NCBI RefSeq assembly: GCF_030936135.1
Contig: NC_082617.1
Coordinates: 2,352,001 to 2,416,000, forward strand
Length of the DNA stretch: 64,000 nt
Source: Gavia stellata
Lineage: Eukaryota > Chordata > Aves > Gaviiformes > Gaviidae
Direction: 5' to 3'
A program made the translations under genes and the position numbers. Under the pieces are notes generated by a model. That model did not search any database. It was given only the letters and a program-made list of their open reading frames with translations, and had not been told where the DNA came from. Positions 35,501 to 46,600 of the stretch are shown one piece after another (position 1 is the first letter of the stretch; every line of letters begins with the position of its first letter).

Positions 35501-38500
35501 TTTCTACTAATTTCTGTATGCTGGAGCCTTTAAGCATGACACATGGAAGGGATGGTGATACAAAGGACACGGAGAGAAGAGAGGTAGAGGGGTACCAGTA
35601 AGTACAAGTGGAAGGACCACTTGCTGTTTTGTCCTACTGTGGCCACCAAAAGGACCTAATCTTGCCTCCTGTAGAGAAGGGCTTAGCAAGAAGGCCAAAA
35701 AGGAACCACTTTATCAAGCACAGGGGAGCAAGCTGCACAGATCCCTCATCTCAGAGACTGCCCACAAGAGAAGTGAAGCCTAATGTTGTGTGTTCGAGAC
35801 AGGAAAGCGTTTATTCGCATCCTCCATGCTGGTGTCTGAGTCAGCCCTGTTGCCTGACATTTGAACAGTTTAGTACTGACAAGTTTGGCAGCCAGAAGGT
35901 AACACATCCATAAAAATCTTGATGCTTGTCCCATTTTGAATGTGCACTCCAGGGAGACAGAAACCTACGGAGGCTGACAATGAGTCAGAGATCTGTCATG
36001 GCAACAGAGGCAAAAACCTCATCGGAAATATCCCATCTGCTCATTTAGAATCAGCCTTGGTGGAAAGCGGCTGAGTCAACCTGAGCTCACAGGCACAGCT
36101 CGTGCTCTCAGAGAGACAGCCCTGGCAGAAAATACCTGGGGGTTCATTCCCTGTGGATGACTTTTGTCATGATTAAGCCATGGCAAAAACTGATCAGAAA
36201 AGATCAAAGCAGGAAGGGTACGCAAAAGCTATTTTGGACACCAGGAAACGCATATAGGCTTGCTACAATCCCCCACAGTGGGTCCTGCCCAAGCCCTAAA
36301 AATTCACTTTCTATGCTAAATGTATTATCGTCTTGAGCAAGTAGGAAGGGAAGCAGCCTGTAGCAGAATAAACAGCCTGCGAAGGGCAGAGACAGACACG
36401 GTTGGCTGGGTGCATACCTCCAGCGTGCGGATGTGAGCCAGCACCCGCGGCAGTTCTTGCAGCACATTCTCACTGATATCCAGAGTGCGCAAACTCCGCA
36501 AGCCACTCACAGTAGCAGGCAGCTCCTTCAGCTTGTTACCTAGAGGGAGAGAAAAGTAATTTAGTACCACATAACTTTTCCAAAGCAGGACCCAGCAAGT
36601 TCATCTGCTGGAACACCAAACCATAATCGTACATATGACTCATTTTCTATACTCTGCTACAGGGACAGGGCTGTCATGGGTGACACGAGGACTCCAAAGG
36701 CTGCCATTGCCCACCAAGGCAAATGGGGATTAAGATCTACTTGCACACAGCCCAAGTGCACAGGTCCAGCAGTGGTTCCTCATGCCGAAACGACCTTCTC
36801 AGCTGAGGTCACTGCTGCAGGCTGGATCTGCGCTCTTTATCAGGAGAATATTCATAACATGGAGTCTCCTTCCCTTCGGTGCAAGTACCAGAGATGGGAG
36901 AAAGGGGACTGAGCGTGGGACTCCACATCTAGGGCTCAGAGGCGAGGTGCTGCAGACAGATACAGCAATGAACTGAGCTGCACTTCCAAGTTCCTCACCC
37001 TCCATTACCTTCCCTGTTTCAGCAACAGCTCCCTGTAACAAAGTCTCCTTTTTTCTCCCAAATTTATGGCATTGCGTATCTGGAAAATGCTCAGGAGTCT
37101 TGAAAAGAGGTACGGTTGTGACCTTTGTGTTAGGGCTCTGCAAACCTGGTGGGGCTGCACAAACTCAGGACCAAGCTCCAGGTGTTGGCAGACTTGCTCT
37201 GTAATTCAGTTTATCCGGGCTGACTGCTCTGCTTGATTTACTGAACTGCTTCTGCCGAAGACTTACTATTTTTCTTACGCTTGAATCTGCATAGACAGAT
37301 TTCTTAGGTTGGTCTAAATCATGATGCAGAGAGGGGCAAACCCTGGCCTGGGACTCCTCTTGCAGGGCACACACAGCACTCCCAGCTCGAGGTGGGTCTC
37401 CTGCTCCCGGCAGAAGACGTGTGCCTCCAGCCCTCTCGGCACTCCTCGCTGCAGGGATGAGGCAGCTGGGGCTCTGAAATGCTGTCCACGTGCAGGCACA
37501 CAAGTAAGCTTTCAGCTGTTGAGATCGGGCACGATGACCTAACGACCTCTCCTTTGAGAAAAGGCAATGGGCTGAATGAAAACGTCATAGGGAACAAGTT
37601 TGACCCAAGAGCCATGAGTTGAACCAAAGCAGGTAGTGTGTGCATTTGCTAAGAAGCAGCCAAACAACCCTAGTTACTCCTAGTAACTCAGGGAATTTTT
37701 AGGAATCATTTTCAGCTTAGATGATTTCTCCTGCCTTGCCAACTATCTGAATTCAAATGTTTCTCGTGTTCTTCCTTAGCATTCATAGTGTAAACCATTT
37801 GGTGCTCGCCTTGGTGGAAAGGAGTAATTACTAATGCAGCTCAACGCGACCCAGATAATAAAAGGTGCTTTGCCCAGAGCACCAACAAGAAACATGTGCC
37901 ATACCTTTCACATTGAGCATCTGGAGCTGGGCAAGGTCTCCTATAGATTGTGGAAGACATTTTAAAAGATTCCTTTCGAGGTTTAGGACCTAAGGTATTA
38001 ACAGAAAAGATATTCAAAATATTCTTTATGCAAGTCTCAGGTCTTCTACACATCTATGCTGTTGGGACTACTTTCAGGCCCAGAAGGACAACTTGAAATT
38101 GGTTTTAGACAATACTTTCTGGGTTAAAAAAAGAAAAAATATTTTCCAGAAGCCCTGGATAGAGGGTACGTCCAGCTACCACATGCAGTGAGAAACCCTA
38201 TACACAACCACCAGCAGCAGTGGGTGCTGAACCCAGATGCAGGAACCGGGAAGCAGAGTGTCCTCTACTCCAGGGCAGCGCTCCCCCACCCCAGATCCCA
38301 TGGGGGAGCAGTGACTGAACCTAAAGCTGCACCCCAAGCAGAGGGGACCCTCAGCGTGCACTGTGACTTGCTGGACTGAGTTCTCAACATAATCACACCA
38401 GGGAGAATGGTAAAACCTGAATTTTTTTTTTTTTTTTTTATGGTTGGACTTGATGATCTTACAGGTCTTTTCCAACCTTAGTGATTCTGTGATTCTGTGA

Positions 38501-41500
38501 TTTTGGGAAATCAATGGGACTGGAAGCTCCAGCTCTGCTTGCTCATAGCACCTGCTTGGCAGCATGAGCCATTTGGACAGACAGCCCTTGTACTAAGCTG
38601 GGACTATATAATTCAGCATGCCTGCTCTTCGCCTGCTCTTCTCCTGCTCTTCGCCTGCTCTCCCTCTCCAACAAGCCAGTTCAACAGTGACAGTCAAGCC
38701 AATGAGATAGATCTGACAATATGAGCGCCATCATTTAAGTTGTGATTAATTATAAAACAAATAGCAGTAACCCCATATTCGTGCTGTCCTGTAACATGCC
38801 CTTTACAGACACTTGGGATGCAGCTTTTACCTGAAGAGATGTCAGCTGACCAATATCAGCAGGAAGCGATGCCAGCTGGTTGTCATGCAGGTCTAGAACC
38901 TGAAGAGTAGATGATTTCACCAAATAAAGTTGGGAAAAGAAGTCATGGTGCAAGAATGAAAGTCATGAATTATCTATCACCGAAAATTACTTCCCTTCCA
39001 ATGGGGCTTTAAAAAGCGGCTTAAGTTTTCAAGGAGATAGAGGCACTTAATTCTTGTAGTCTTTTGAAAACTCAAGCCTCTATACATTGATAAACAAACA
39101 AAAGACTAGGGAGAGGAGTGACACCAAAGGAGCTCTTCCACAAAAGTGGATGAGCCAACTGGATAAACCATCTCCATGGAGCCAGCCTGGCAGAAAAAGA
39201 CATTTTCTGCAGGATCAGTGAGCTGAACTGCTCCATAGAAGCTGAACTGCTCCAGCACCAGCGCTGGCACGGGGACAGGGCAGGACTATGCCTGGAGACC
39301 TTCCTCCACGGGGAGAGGTGAGCTGCTGGAGTGGCTCTGCCTCTTGTGGAACCAATGCACAAGGGTAGTGGAGCTGAAAGGCCTCAGCATTTATATGACA
39401 GGTACGGCAATACAGCCCCATCACACACGATCACCCATCACCAGTTTTGTTCACATTCAAACGACCCACCGGTGCAGAAGAGAGTTGGCTCTACCCCACA
39501 ACACACTCAGCCCTGACTGACCACCACCGTGAGAGGCCGTTGAGGGAGGAAGTGTGGGATTATGAAGAGGATAAATGAGTCCTGGGACTCATTATGATTT
39601 TATACAAACCACTCAGTGACCGCTATCTGTCTTTCTAGGAGGTAAACCTAGGAAAGGCAGGTTTCACACCTTGTTACCGATTCTTGGCAAAGACAGTCAG
39701 ACAGAAGGGATTTATTTGGGCTAGTGTGTTTTAATGCAGCTAGAATTCAAGGAAAATAGGCTGCAGATTAACTGTTAAGAATCACAATTACCTTCACAGT
39801 TATGAGACTCAGGAGGCTGCAGGACTTTGGAACTAAAGATGTCAGATTATTTGTATGAATAATCAGCACCTGAGGAGGAAAAATCCCATTGAAACATGAA
39901 CACAAGAGACACTGCTGTCAAGAACAAGCACATTCGTTGAGATTGAATTGCAGAGGCTGTATGAGAGCTCAATATCTTATTCAGTATCATATAAAATATT
40001 AAAATAGTAAATGGATTGTCATACAAGGTCAAACGTTCAACATGCGATCTAAAAAAGACCCTAGTTCCTCACATGAGAAATATCATTAGATAGGAAAGAT
40101 AGAAACAATCGCCTCATCTGTCATGACAGAAGTTAGCTCTAAAGCACACAGACAGGATTAGTCCTACCCAAATTGCTCTCTGTGTAGTATCGTACAAGTG
40201 GCCAAATTCATTACAAGCGAACTACTTCTGAAGCAACGTACAAACAACCACATATAGTCATTTCAAACACAACAATAATACTCAAGCGTAATAATAGAAA
40301 CATCTAATAATTTCTGATTGCAACATTACCTTTTTTTGCAAGACTTTACAAGTTGCAAAGGCCCCATAAGGAACCTAAAAACAATTAAGAAATAGTCATG
40401 TCAGACTTCTCAAGATATTATCTTTGTAAGCACTTCTACAGTATCCACCTGTAAAGTGTGAGTAACTAACTTTGATGAAAACACAAGTGATACTTAAAAT
40501 TACTGGCCCCTGGTTTTGGCCCAGGATGCCAGTACTTCCCGGTTAGCTTCCATTTAAACAGCTTGCGATGGCTCTCCACAATATGAGTGTCGCGCATAGC
40601 ACAGAACAGACTGAGGTTTAGGCAGAAGTTCAAGTCTTGCATGATTTAATATTCAATGTGCAGATGACTCAAGAGTTCAGGCATATTTTCAGTTAGTCAT
40701 CATACAAATGTATTCTGTGGTTTTGCAACCTCGGCAAACACGCTGCAGTGGGCTAAGTGAGAAAGGCGAGCAACAGGCAGGACTGAGTGTCCTCCTATGT
40801 GTTAGGATCTGCAGGAGAGGGGCAGTCAGAAAAGGATATTCCAGCAAATTCAGCCCATGTCAGCCAACGCTGAGCACCGTGACCTACTCTGCAGCATGGA
40901 ACCAGCATCAGCCAAACTGTTGCCCAGAGTTAATTTTACGACTAAACTGATGGCTTCCTTTATTTATTGAAACAACAAAGGCTAAAAAGAAAGAGCAAGA
41001 CAGAGTTTTGTGGTACCAGTCCAAAAGGAGCAGCTGGGGATCCACGACCAGCTGCGGCTATGAATGGAGCTGGCTCAGTGTGCATCCTCTGTCTGCCACC
41101 CTTTTACCCAGACTGGCTCGCAGACTGTCCCACACAGCTCGCAAACCTACACACAAGATGCTGTTGGCTTCTGATCTTGGAACAAAACATCCCAAAGTCT
41201 ATGCAAAGCCATTTCATACTGCACAGCAGTCAGCTATCCTCTCCAGGATGGTCCCAAATCTCTCCCCAAAGAGCAGTGCAGTATCTATTAGCTTGCTTGG
41301 CAAAGGCATCCTGTGACAAAAGGTTACACAGGTACCAACATTTTAGAAACACGAGACAATGAATAAAAACTGAAAGTGAAATGGAAACGGGCTTCTGCTT
41401 AACAGGATTGCCTGGCTGCCAGAATGAAAAGCTGTGTCTGCCCTGAAAGCCTGGCAATCTGTCACTAACCACGCACACTCCAGGGGACAGCTTGTTTCTA

Positions 41501-43695
41501 ATTTAGTTGGCTGCCATAGAAGAAGCCAAGCTGGAAGTGAGATTTCCATCCTTAACCAGCCGCCTGGAACCAGGGACTTCCACTTATACAGAAAAGTAAG
41601 CGTGGGTGGCAGACTTTGTAGCTCTAAGATTAGAAAGTCAGCCTTTGGCAAACAAATTCTCTTATAACTAGCAAAATTGGGCCATGAGGGTATGAGACCA
41701 CCCTGCCCTTCCCATCTTGTCAAATGAAAAAGGATTCCCAGGACAGAAACGTTGTGGAAGCATCAGGTAGGACAAGCGATTTCCAACAAAAAAAAGGGGA
41801 AGAAGCCCCCACCTGAAAGCCAGAGCTCAGCAGACATAGGAAGAAGCAGACCAGTAACAAGGCCATTTCTGTCTCAAGGCTCGTAGACATGATACTAAAT
41901 CTGACGGTAACGAGAAGCAGAGAACTCAGACCTGTGAGCTGACACTGGAAGTTGCAGAGAACATACCTCCGAGAGTTCACATTTGGATATGTCAAGAATG
42001 TCATCAGCACCAGCTTCTTTTGCCTGGAGAGAGATGATACACACCCAGAGAATTAGACCATGTGGAAATAAATGGCCTCTTGCTGCATATTGACTGAACT
42101 ACTCAACTGGTCCCTCCCTAGAAAATGCAATTACAGTTCTCTGCTGCAGCTATGTAATCCAGTGACAACGCTAAGAGCAAAGGGTGTGCTGCTATAACTG
42201 CAGCAAGCAAAAGCAATCAGGAAACCAAACTGCAGAAAAAAAACCTTTTAGTGCAATAGATGAATTTCTGCACAAAGCACTAAAGCACATGCTAATTCTG
42301 CAATTTTAACTGAAAGCATATGCAAAGGAAATGACGGGTCCTCAAGAGAGGCACTTCCTAGGAACAACAGCAGTGCCTTCCTCACCCGTTCAGAGCCTGC
42401 TGTGTCACTGGCATGTCTTACCCAGCAGACAGACCTTCTGCTGAACTGTACACAGAAACCAAAATAACTTGCCATTACATTTTGCTTCCATGGGACCTGC
42501 AGAGGCAACTGTGCTGTGTAAGAAGAAGCAAGCTTCTGGACAAAAGTGGTTTTCCATGTTCAAATCAGCGACATCCAATGCAGCTGCTAACAGCAATGAA
42601 ACTGGACAAGCCTCACTGTGAGCAGCATTGCATCTCTGGTATGATTTTCTGGAAGATTTTCTTAAAGAAAAGATACGGCACGAGGCAATAAAACCTGCTT
42701 GTGTCAGTGCCTCTGTTAAGTCTTCAGAACTGGGTATCTGACCCTGAACTAAGCATATGCAATACAGAACTAATCCTAGAACAGATTAAGCTATTCCTCC
42801 CCAGCCCCACAGGAGTGGGACAGAAACCCTACCAACCTAATAAATTCAGTAAAACTAGTTTAATTATTGGTACATAACAAAGCTTTTCTTTCCAAAATAC
42901 CTTACTGACATCCAACAGGCGTAATTTTGTCATTTTTAAAATGCAGGTGCCTCTGGGGTAGAGCACAGTAGATCCCCCATGCCAGTGCTGGTCCACAGCC
43001 CCTGTAGCAGAATAGGTGAAATAATTCAAAAGACGATTTCTTTGAGAAAGCCAACTTTAAATCTGCGGCTGCTGTAAGGCAGGTAGTTCTGCCGACCTCG
43101 CTGGCACGACAGCAACCTGCTGAGGATCTACCCCAGAGGATTCTGGCCAAATCCTAGTCCAGGAAAACAAACAGCAACGTCTAATAAGTTAATCCTCTGA
43201 GTGATAGGAAGAAACAAAATAATAATGAGAAGAAAAAGAGGGGCACAAGGAAAGCCAAGTATGATGGGAAAGGGGATGTCACAGGTTCCTTGGTAAGAAA
43301 AGCAAAATGGGAGATCTGCAAGAGTGAAGGGGCATGGAGGAGAAAGCAGAGATGGGGTCCCAGATGCAGACTGGCAGGAGGTGGAGTGGGGTGTTACATG
43401 GAATCACAGTGGCAGAGAGGGATGGAAGTGGCACGAAGGGGACCTGTGGATGGGAGGGCAAAGGGAGATGGGGAAAGCAGGAATTCTCTCATGTACCTCA
43501 GGAACAAGACCTGCTGTCCTGGTGAGATCAGTAACACAATTACTGGTAATGCAGATGATGTACCAATTCACCTGGCACGCAAGACTAGACCCAGAGAACA
43601 GAAAAGACCTCGGCATTGCTTACCAGGCACATTTGGTATTCAAGGCGCTTTCGAGCATCATCACTGGGTTTCTTCTTACGGAAGAAGAGTGGCAT
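20450..43695 (-). CDS. LRSAM1: LRSAM1 (TAL) E3 ubiquitin ligase, complete coding region, 24 exons
   Basis: LRSAM1 ubiquitinates TSG101 and intracellular bacteria, linking ESCRT sorting to xenophagy; human mutations near the RING cause Charcot-Marie-Tooth 2P. Twenty-four exons, each listed below, join in one frame of 728 codons (human 723). Order: N-terminal [20 protein letters not shown] (1-20); leucine-rich repeats (about 30-176) with [20 protein letters not shown] and [15 protein letters not shown]; a long coiled coil (about 245-565); SAM domain (about 567-637, [20 protein letters not shown]); PSAP (653-656) and PTAP (666-669), the TSG101-binding motifs; C-terminal RING with C680, C683, C695, H697, C701, C704, C711, C714, ending IRIFHSS. 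Start choice: the MPLFF start is shared with mammals. Head to head with RPL12. A minus-strand ATTAAA at 20365-20360 predicts a short 3' UTR of about 110 nt. Confidence 0.97.
21111..21259 (-). CDS. LRSAM1: LRSAM1 coding exon 23 (PSAP/PTAP, start of RING)
   Basis: Encodes [20 protein letters not shown]...[20 protein letters not shown] and MEQE. Donor gag|gtgaga. Holds both TSG101-binding motifs and the first two RING cysteines. Confidence 0.96.
21550..21631 (-). CDS. LRSAM1: LRSAM1 coding exon 22 (end of SAM)
   Basis: Encodes [20 protein letters not shown] and AVAKTIP. Ends in phase 1. The donor ag|gtacca is weak. Confidence 0.95.
22064..22195 (-). CDS. LRSAM1: LRSAM1 coding exon 21 (SAM)
   Basis: Encodes [20 protein letters not shown]...TASDLEK (44 codons). 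The donor aag|gtacga is weak. Confidence 0.96.
23014..23112 (-). CDS. LRSAM1: LRSAM1 coding exon 20
   Basis: Encodes [20 protein letters not shown]...LSLKLQ (33 codons), nearly identical to human. The donor is the unusual cag|gtcgct. Confidence 0.95.
23704..23799 (-). CDS. LRSAM1: LRSAM1 coding exon 19
   Basis: Encodes [20 protein letters not shown]...LRQIL. Acceptor gttgcag and donor ctg|gtaacg. Confidence 0.93.
26080..26160 (-). CDS. LRSAM1: LRSAM1 coding exon 18
   Basis: Encodes [20 protein letters not shown] and LDTETLQ. Acceptor gtttag and donor cag|gtatgt. Confidence 0.95.
26573..26675 (-). repeat. MIR-like SINE fragment
   Basis: The + strand reads ggggcaactgagacacagag, then aggtgaagtgagttgctgaag and cccacagcaaagcc, matching the reverse complement of the MIR core (aactgaggcacagagaggttaagt...cacagc). 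It is old and diverged, in an LRSAM1 intron. MIRs are rare but known in birds. Confidence 0.65.
27624..27698 (-). CDS. LRSAM1: LRSAM1 coding exon 17
   Basis: Encodes [20 protein letters not shown] and QIRNQ (25 codons). Acceptor cctcag and donor cag|gtgagt. Confidence 0.96.
28088..28178 (-). repeat. Possible MIR/tRNA-SINE relic
   Basis: The + strand reads agcttgccccaagtcaccca, then an acaggacttctg... stretch, resembling a reverse-complement MIR (cttgcccaaggtcacacagg...cagagcaggaattgaaccc). Upstream, 27863-27893 (actttacagacagacacaga) may be a further piece. Heavily diverged. Confidence 0.35.
28433..28520 (-). CDS. LRSAM1: LRSAM1 coding exon 16
   Basis: Encodes [20 protein letters not shown]...SQILQQ. 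Acceptor cttgcag and donor cag|gtaggc. Confidence 0.95.
29438..29537 (-). CDS. LRSAM1: LRSAM1 coding exon 15
   Basis: Encodes [20 protein letters not shown]...LVNQACS. Ends in phase 2. Donor ccag|gtacag. Confidence 0.95.
30295..30365 (-). CDS. LRSAM1: LRSAM1 coding exon 14
   Basis: Encodes [20 protein letters not shown] and REVA. Acceptor tggcag and donor cct|gtaagt. Confidence 0.95.
31271..31330 (-). repeat. Old CR1 LINE fragment
   Basis: The + strand reads ctctagtccagtgtcttgcc and tccaacagtgaccagaatcag, the reverse-complement signature of an ancient CR1 3' region (tctagtccagtatcctgtctccaacagtggcc). Diverged, within an LRSAM1 intron. Confidence 0.5.
31431..31475 (-). CDS. LRSAM1: LRSAM1 coding exon 13
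   Basis: A 45-nt exon encoding [15 protein letters not shown] with split codons at both ends. Donor gag|gtgagt. Confidence 0.94.
31938..32077 (-). CDS. LRSAM1: LRSAM1 coding exon 12
   Basis: Encodes [20 protein letters not shown]...KLLEDNQ. Acceptor gcctag and donor gag|gtaggg. Coiled coil. Confidence 0.95.
32168..32290 (-). CDS. LRSAM1: LRSAM1 coding exon 11
   Basis: Encodes [20 protein letters not shown]...ILQTVRE (41 codons). Nine consecutive A on the coding strand near its start form a slippage-prone run. Confidence 0.96.
33350..33379 (-). CDS. LRSAM1: LRSAM1 coding exon 10 (30-nt microexon)
   Basis: Encodes [10 protein letters not shown], matching human NRFSDYEKRK. Donor aag|gtaagg. 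It is required to keep the LRSAM1 sequence continuous. Confidence 0.93.
34027..34157 (-). CDS. LRSAM1: LRSAM1 coding exon 9
   Basis: Encodes [20 protein letters not shown]...YLEEESEWQ. Acceptor ttccag and donor cag|gtgagg. Confidence 0.95.
34663..34765 (-). repeat. Old CR1 LINE fragment
   Basis: The + strand tctcatagaaaatgagggta, agaagggacctcgagtgact and ccttgtcccaaggcagcaat follow the reverse-complement CR1 3' consensus (tcatagaat...ggaagggacctc...agtcca...cccaaggcag). Much diverged, so old. Confidence 0.6.
34785..34855 (-). repeat. Possible MIR-like SINE relic
   Basis: The + strand reads tcacagggagatgcaatgac, ttcttacagtcactcagaca and gtctctgactcagc, resembling the reverse MIR core (cagagaggttaagtgacttgcccaaggtcactcag...). 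It directly follows the CR1 relic. Low certainty. Confidence 0.35.
35114..35204 (-). CDS. LRSAM1: LRSAM1 coding exon 8
   Basis: Encodes [20 protein letters not shown]...QQFLCK. Ends in phase 1. Donor aag|gtaagc. Confidence 0.94.
36418..36539 (-). CDS. LRSAM1: LRSAM1 coding exon 7 (LRR)
   Basis: Encodes [20 protein letters not shown]...LAHIRTLE, the last two leucine-rich repeats. Donor gag|gtatgc. Confidence 0.96.
37905..37989 (-). CDS. LRSAM1: LRSAM1 coding exon 6 (LRR)
   Basis: Encodes [20 protein letters not shown]...LNVK. Acceptor accttag and donor aag|gtatgg. Confidence 0.94.
38441..38506 (+). repeat. CR1 LINE 3' end, truncated
   Basis: tggttggacttgatgatctt, acaggtcttttccaacctta and gtgattctgtgattctgtg match the avian CR1 3' end with its 8-bp ATTCTGTG tail repeats at low divergence. 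Only about 65 bp remain, preceded by an 18-nt T run at 38422-38439. It lies in an LRSAM1 intron, antisense to the gene. Confidence 0.85.
38620..38663 (+). repeat. 11-bp tandem repeat, four copies
   Basis: Units of gcctgctcttc are repeated four times with one or two changes (third unit tcctgctcttc, last gcctgctctcc), just after a tatataa-like stretch. A small intronic minisatellite. Confidence 0.8.
38831..38899 (-). CDS. LRSAM1: LRSAM1 coding exon 5 (LRR)
   Basis: Encodes [20 protein letters not shown] and SLQ (23 codons, one repeat unit). Donor cag|gtaaaa. Confidence 0.96.
39792..39869 (-). CDS. LRSAM1: LRSAM1 coding exon 4 (LRR)
   Basis: Encodes [20 protein letters not shown] and SLITVK (26 codons). 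Acceptor ctcag and donor aag|gtaatt. Confidence 0.95.
40330..40374 (-). CDS. LRSAM1: LRSAM1 coding exon 3
   Basis: Encodes [15 protein letters not shown] (human [15 protein letters not shown]). Acceptor tttttag and donor aag|gtaatg. Confidence 0.94.
41967..42023 (-). CDS. LRSAM1: LRSAM1 coding exon 2
   Basis: Encodes [19 protein letters not shown] (19 codons), identical to human. Donor gag|gtatgt. Confidence 0.96.
43624..43695 (-). CDS. LRSAM1: LRSAM1 coding exon 1 (start codon)
   Basis: ATG at 43695-43693. Encodes [20 protein letters not shown] and QMCL. Donor ctg|gtaagc. The 5' border of this exon is uncertain; possible acceptors lie within 25 nt upstream of the ATG. Confidence 0.95.
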
Positions 43696-43699
43696 CTTT

Positions 43700-46600
43700 A
43701 GTTTTTACTATAGCTCCGTCTCAGTAGCACAAATGATCAGTGTAAATAAAGGCAGAGGGCTCCTGGAGTATGTGTTTGCTGGGGAGCCTGGATGACAGAA
43801 CTGTGCTCTAATAAGTGGGGGGAAAAAAAAGAACAAAGAAAAAAATCACCATCTCAGCAATTGTCTTTGTTTAAGCCCTTCTTTGGCTTGATCATAGAGG
43901 CAGATTCCAGCACACCCCCACGGTGGAAGTGTTAACGTGAGCCGCAAAAGCACTGCTGTGTCTCTGAGATGGGTTGATTGTCTTGGTCATCCCTGTGCAA
44001 GATAAATTAAGTCAAGCTGGAACATGTATAGAGAAAGGCTATTGAGTGATCAGGAAAACGCAGGGTCCACTCTAGGACAGGAACTAAAAAAGCTGTAACT
44101 GCACCAAGAGATCAAGCACCAGGGACAAAACCCAAACTATTTAAACTCAAAGTTAATCCTGGCACACTAATAAGCAAACGTAAAGTGTTCTAGAATAAAG
44201 CTAGGCTAGAAATGTGAAAAACTCCTAACCCTGAGAGCAACACAGCTGCCTTCCCCTTCCAGGGCAGGTGAGAGCAAACAAGACCCCAATGCACTTCAAA
44301 ATACAGATAACTGTTTGAAAGGGACTTGATGACTACTGAGTACAGCAGAGCCTCCTCTCGCACGTCAACCCCCCCCGTCCCAGCCGCTTCCCGGGACGTC
44401 ACAGGGACCCCAGACAGGCACCGGAATCGGGATGCCCAAGCTAAACTTCGCTTCTCAGCTTTAGGGGTTGTCTCAAGTTAACAAAACACTCGATTCATTT
44501 GCTTTCTAGGCAGAAGCAGAGTTACACAGGAATACTTTCCCCATTTTAGTCACACAGTGAGATGAAAAGATTCTGCTTAAACACCTAATAGCTTAAAGTC
44601 AGATTCTTAAGAAAATAAAGCCAAATCAATATCCAATAGTCTAATAAGTGCCCGCAAAGCTAAAAGAACCTAACTTCAGAAAACCTCTGAGTACAAACCA
44701 GAGCCGATCGCTGCTGCCCCAGCCACGTACTGGGGTGTGCTATCTGCTCTCCCGGGCACTTAAGGAGCTTCTCCCGGGCTGTGTGTCTCCAGGTCAGATT
44801 GCCATACTCCATCCTGGGCTTACAGGGCAGCCAGACCTTCCCCAGAATGGTTGTTCCAGGTCACTACAGGACTGAGAGCTGGAGAAGGTTTTTCTAATTC
44901 AACTTGACTGTATGCAAAGACACCAGCTGATTCAAGCGTGAAGGGAAGAGAAGCTGAATCAGAGAGAGGAAAGAGTGGACTGCAGTAAGATGCCTGGTGA
45001 AATCAGAACTGGAGGTGGGTGAAGGGGTAACAAAAGCCAGAGTCAATTCTGGAAGAGGAGTGAAGCAGCAGGGGGGAGCGTGTTGGCGGATTTTGTGGGA
45101 AGGGCAGAAAGCCACCGCTGGACAAGAAATGGGGAAACCAGCTGGTAATTAGGTGGGTACCAGTTGGGATACTGGGAAAAGAGGCATGGGGACCAGCTGA
45201 GCAATAAAAAAAGGGGTTCATCAGAGGCTGCATGAGAGCAGGGGGCAAAAACTGGCAATGCAGAAAAGAGTCTGAGTTGGGGCTGCTGGTGAACAAGGAC
45301 CCACTGTTCACCACTGACTCACCGCTGATGCGGGCGGGACTGAATCTGGCTTGGTGATAAGACTGGGATAAGACAAGAGAAGAGTGGAAGAGCAACAGCG
45401 AGCCCAAAAGGGGGAGACTTGAACTAGCTGGGCAAGAAGCCTTGAGGTACATGAGGAACCTAAAGAGCCACGGTCAGCACTGCACGGCAAAGAGGGCAGG
45501 CCCAGGCAGGAGCTATAGCTGCAGAAGTCCAAACAAGATACACACTATGACACTTGCACTGCAAGTTTCACTTTGCAATGACTTTTTTAAACATTGTTTT
45601 AACAAGCAGTTTTAAAAACAATACAAGAGTCAATACTTCACCAGTTCACCAGTGTGTTTACCAGTAAATGGCACAGCTATGGAATGCAGTTAATTTAGTG
45701 CTTAGTGAAGCTCATGTGTTGTACGTACAAAAGATGGTTCTCCGCCAGCTCTGTGTCTACAAATTGGTCTCAAACTATACTGAAAAGCACGTACCTACAG
45801 GATAGTTCCTTGCACATGGAGTTCTCTGCCAAAAACTAAACAGAGCTTTATGTAGATAAATCCTTAGTGTAAAAACAAAATATAACTTCAGTCTAAATGC
45901 ATCCAAGCAACTACCCTTCATTTCACTCCAGAAACAAGAAGTCAAAGATGTCCCCTGTTTCACTGCACTGCTCTCATACTGCTCTGCTGGAACAAGCTAC
46001 AAGACGCAGCAGAAGGTGGCTACAAACAATCTCATTCTGTGCGTTAGAATCAAACCCTAACAGTTTCATGGCTCTTTCCCTGTTATCCCACTTTGCTGTC
46101 TTTTTAACAAGTTCAGAGTACTGAAATGCCCCTCAGACTCACCTCCCCCCCAGGAGGGGAGGTAAGAGCAAAAACTCGGAAGATTAAGCAAGAAGGGAAG
46201 TTCATTGTCAGGATCTACCATTTGGAAATGCAGGAAAGCAATCAAGGGTCATAAGCAAGGGTCAGCTATCACAGACAGAAACAAAAGAAGGAAATTTAAA
46301 GATGAGAAACCAGAAGGACAAGGGTGCCTGCAGCCAGATACCCGTAACTTTGCTGAACATGTTCAACTCTTTGCTGAGGACTTACGCATCCCCTTGTTAT
46401 GTCTTACCTTTCTCTAGTACAGCTAGATACCTTTTATTAGTTATGTGGATAATGGAAAATCATTAAAATTTCACCCAAGAAAATACATAAAGACATGAAG
46501 GCTGAAGGACAGACAGTTGAACAGGGAAAGAATTGTATTGGGGGTCAAAAGGTGAAGGATCAGCAACTTGTTAAATGGATTGAACAGCCTTTACATGTCA

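Noticed and set aside
45003-45452. 149-codon minus-strand frame in the LRSAM1 5' intron
   Set aside because: Ser/Leu/Pro/Phe-rich from a purine-rich opposite strand, with no domain and no conserved pattern.
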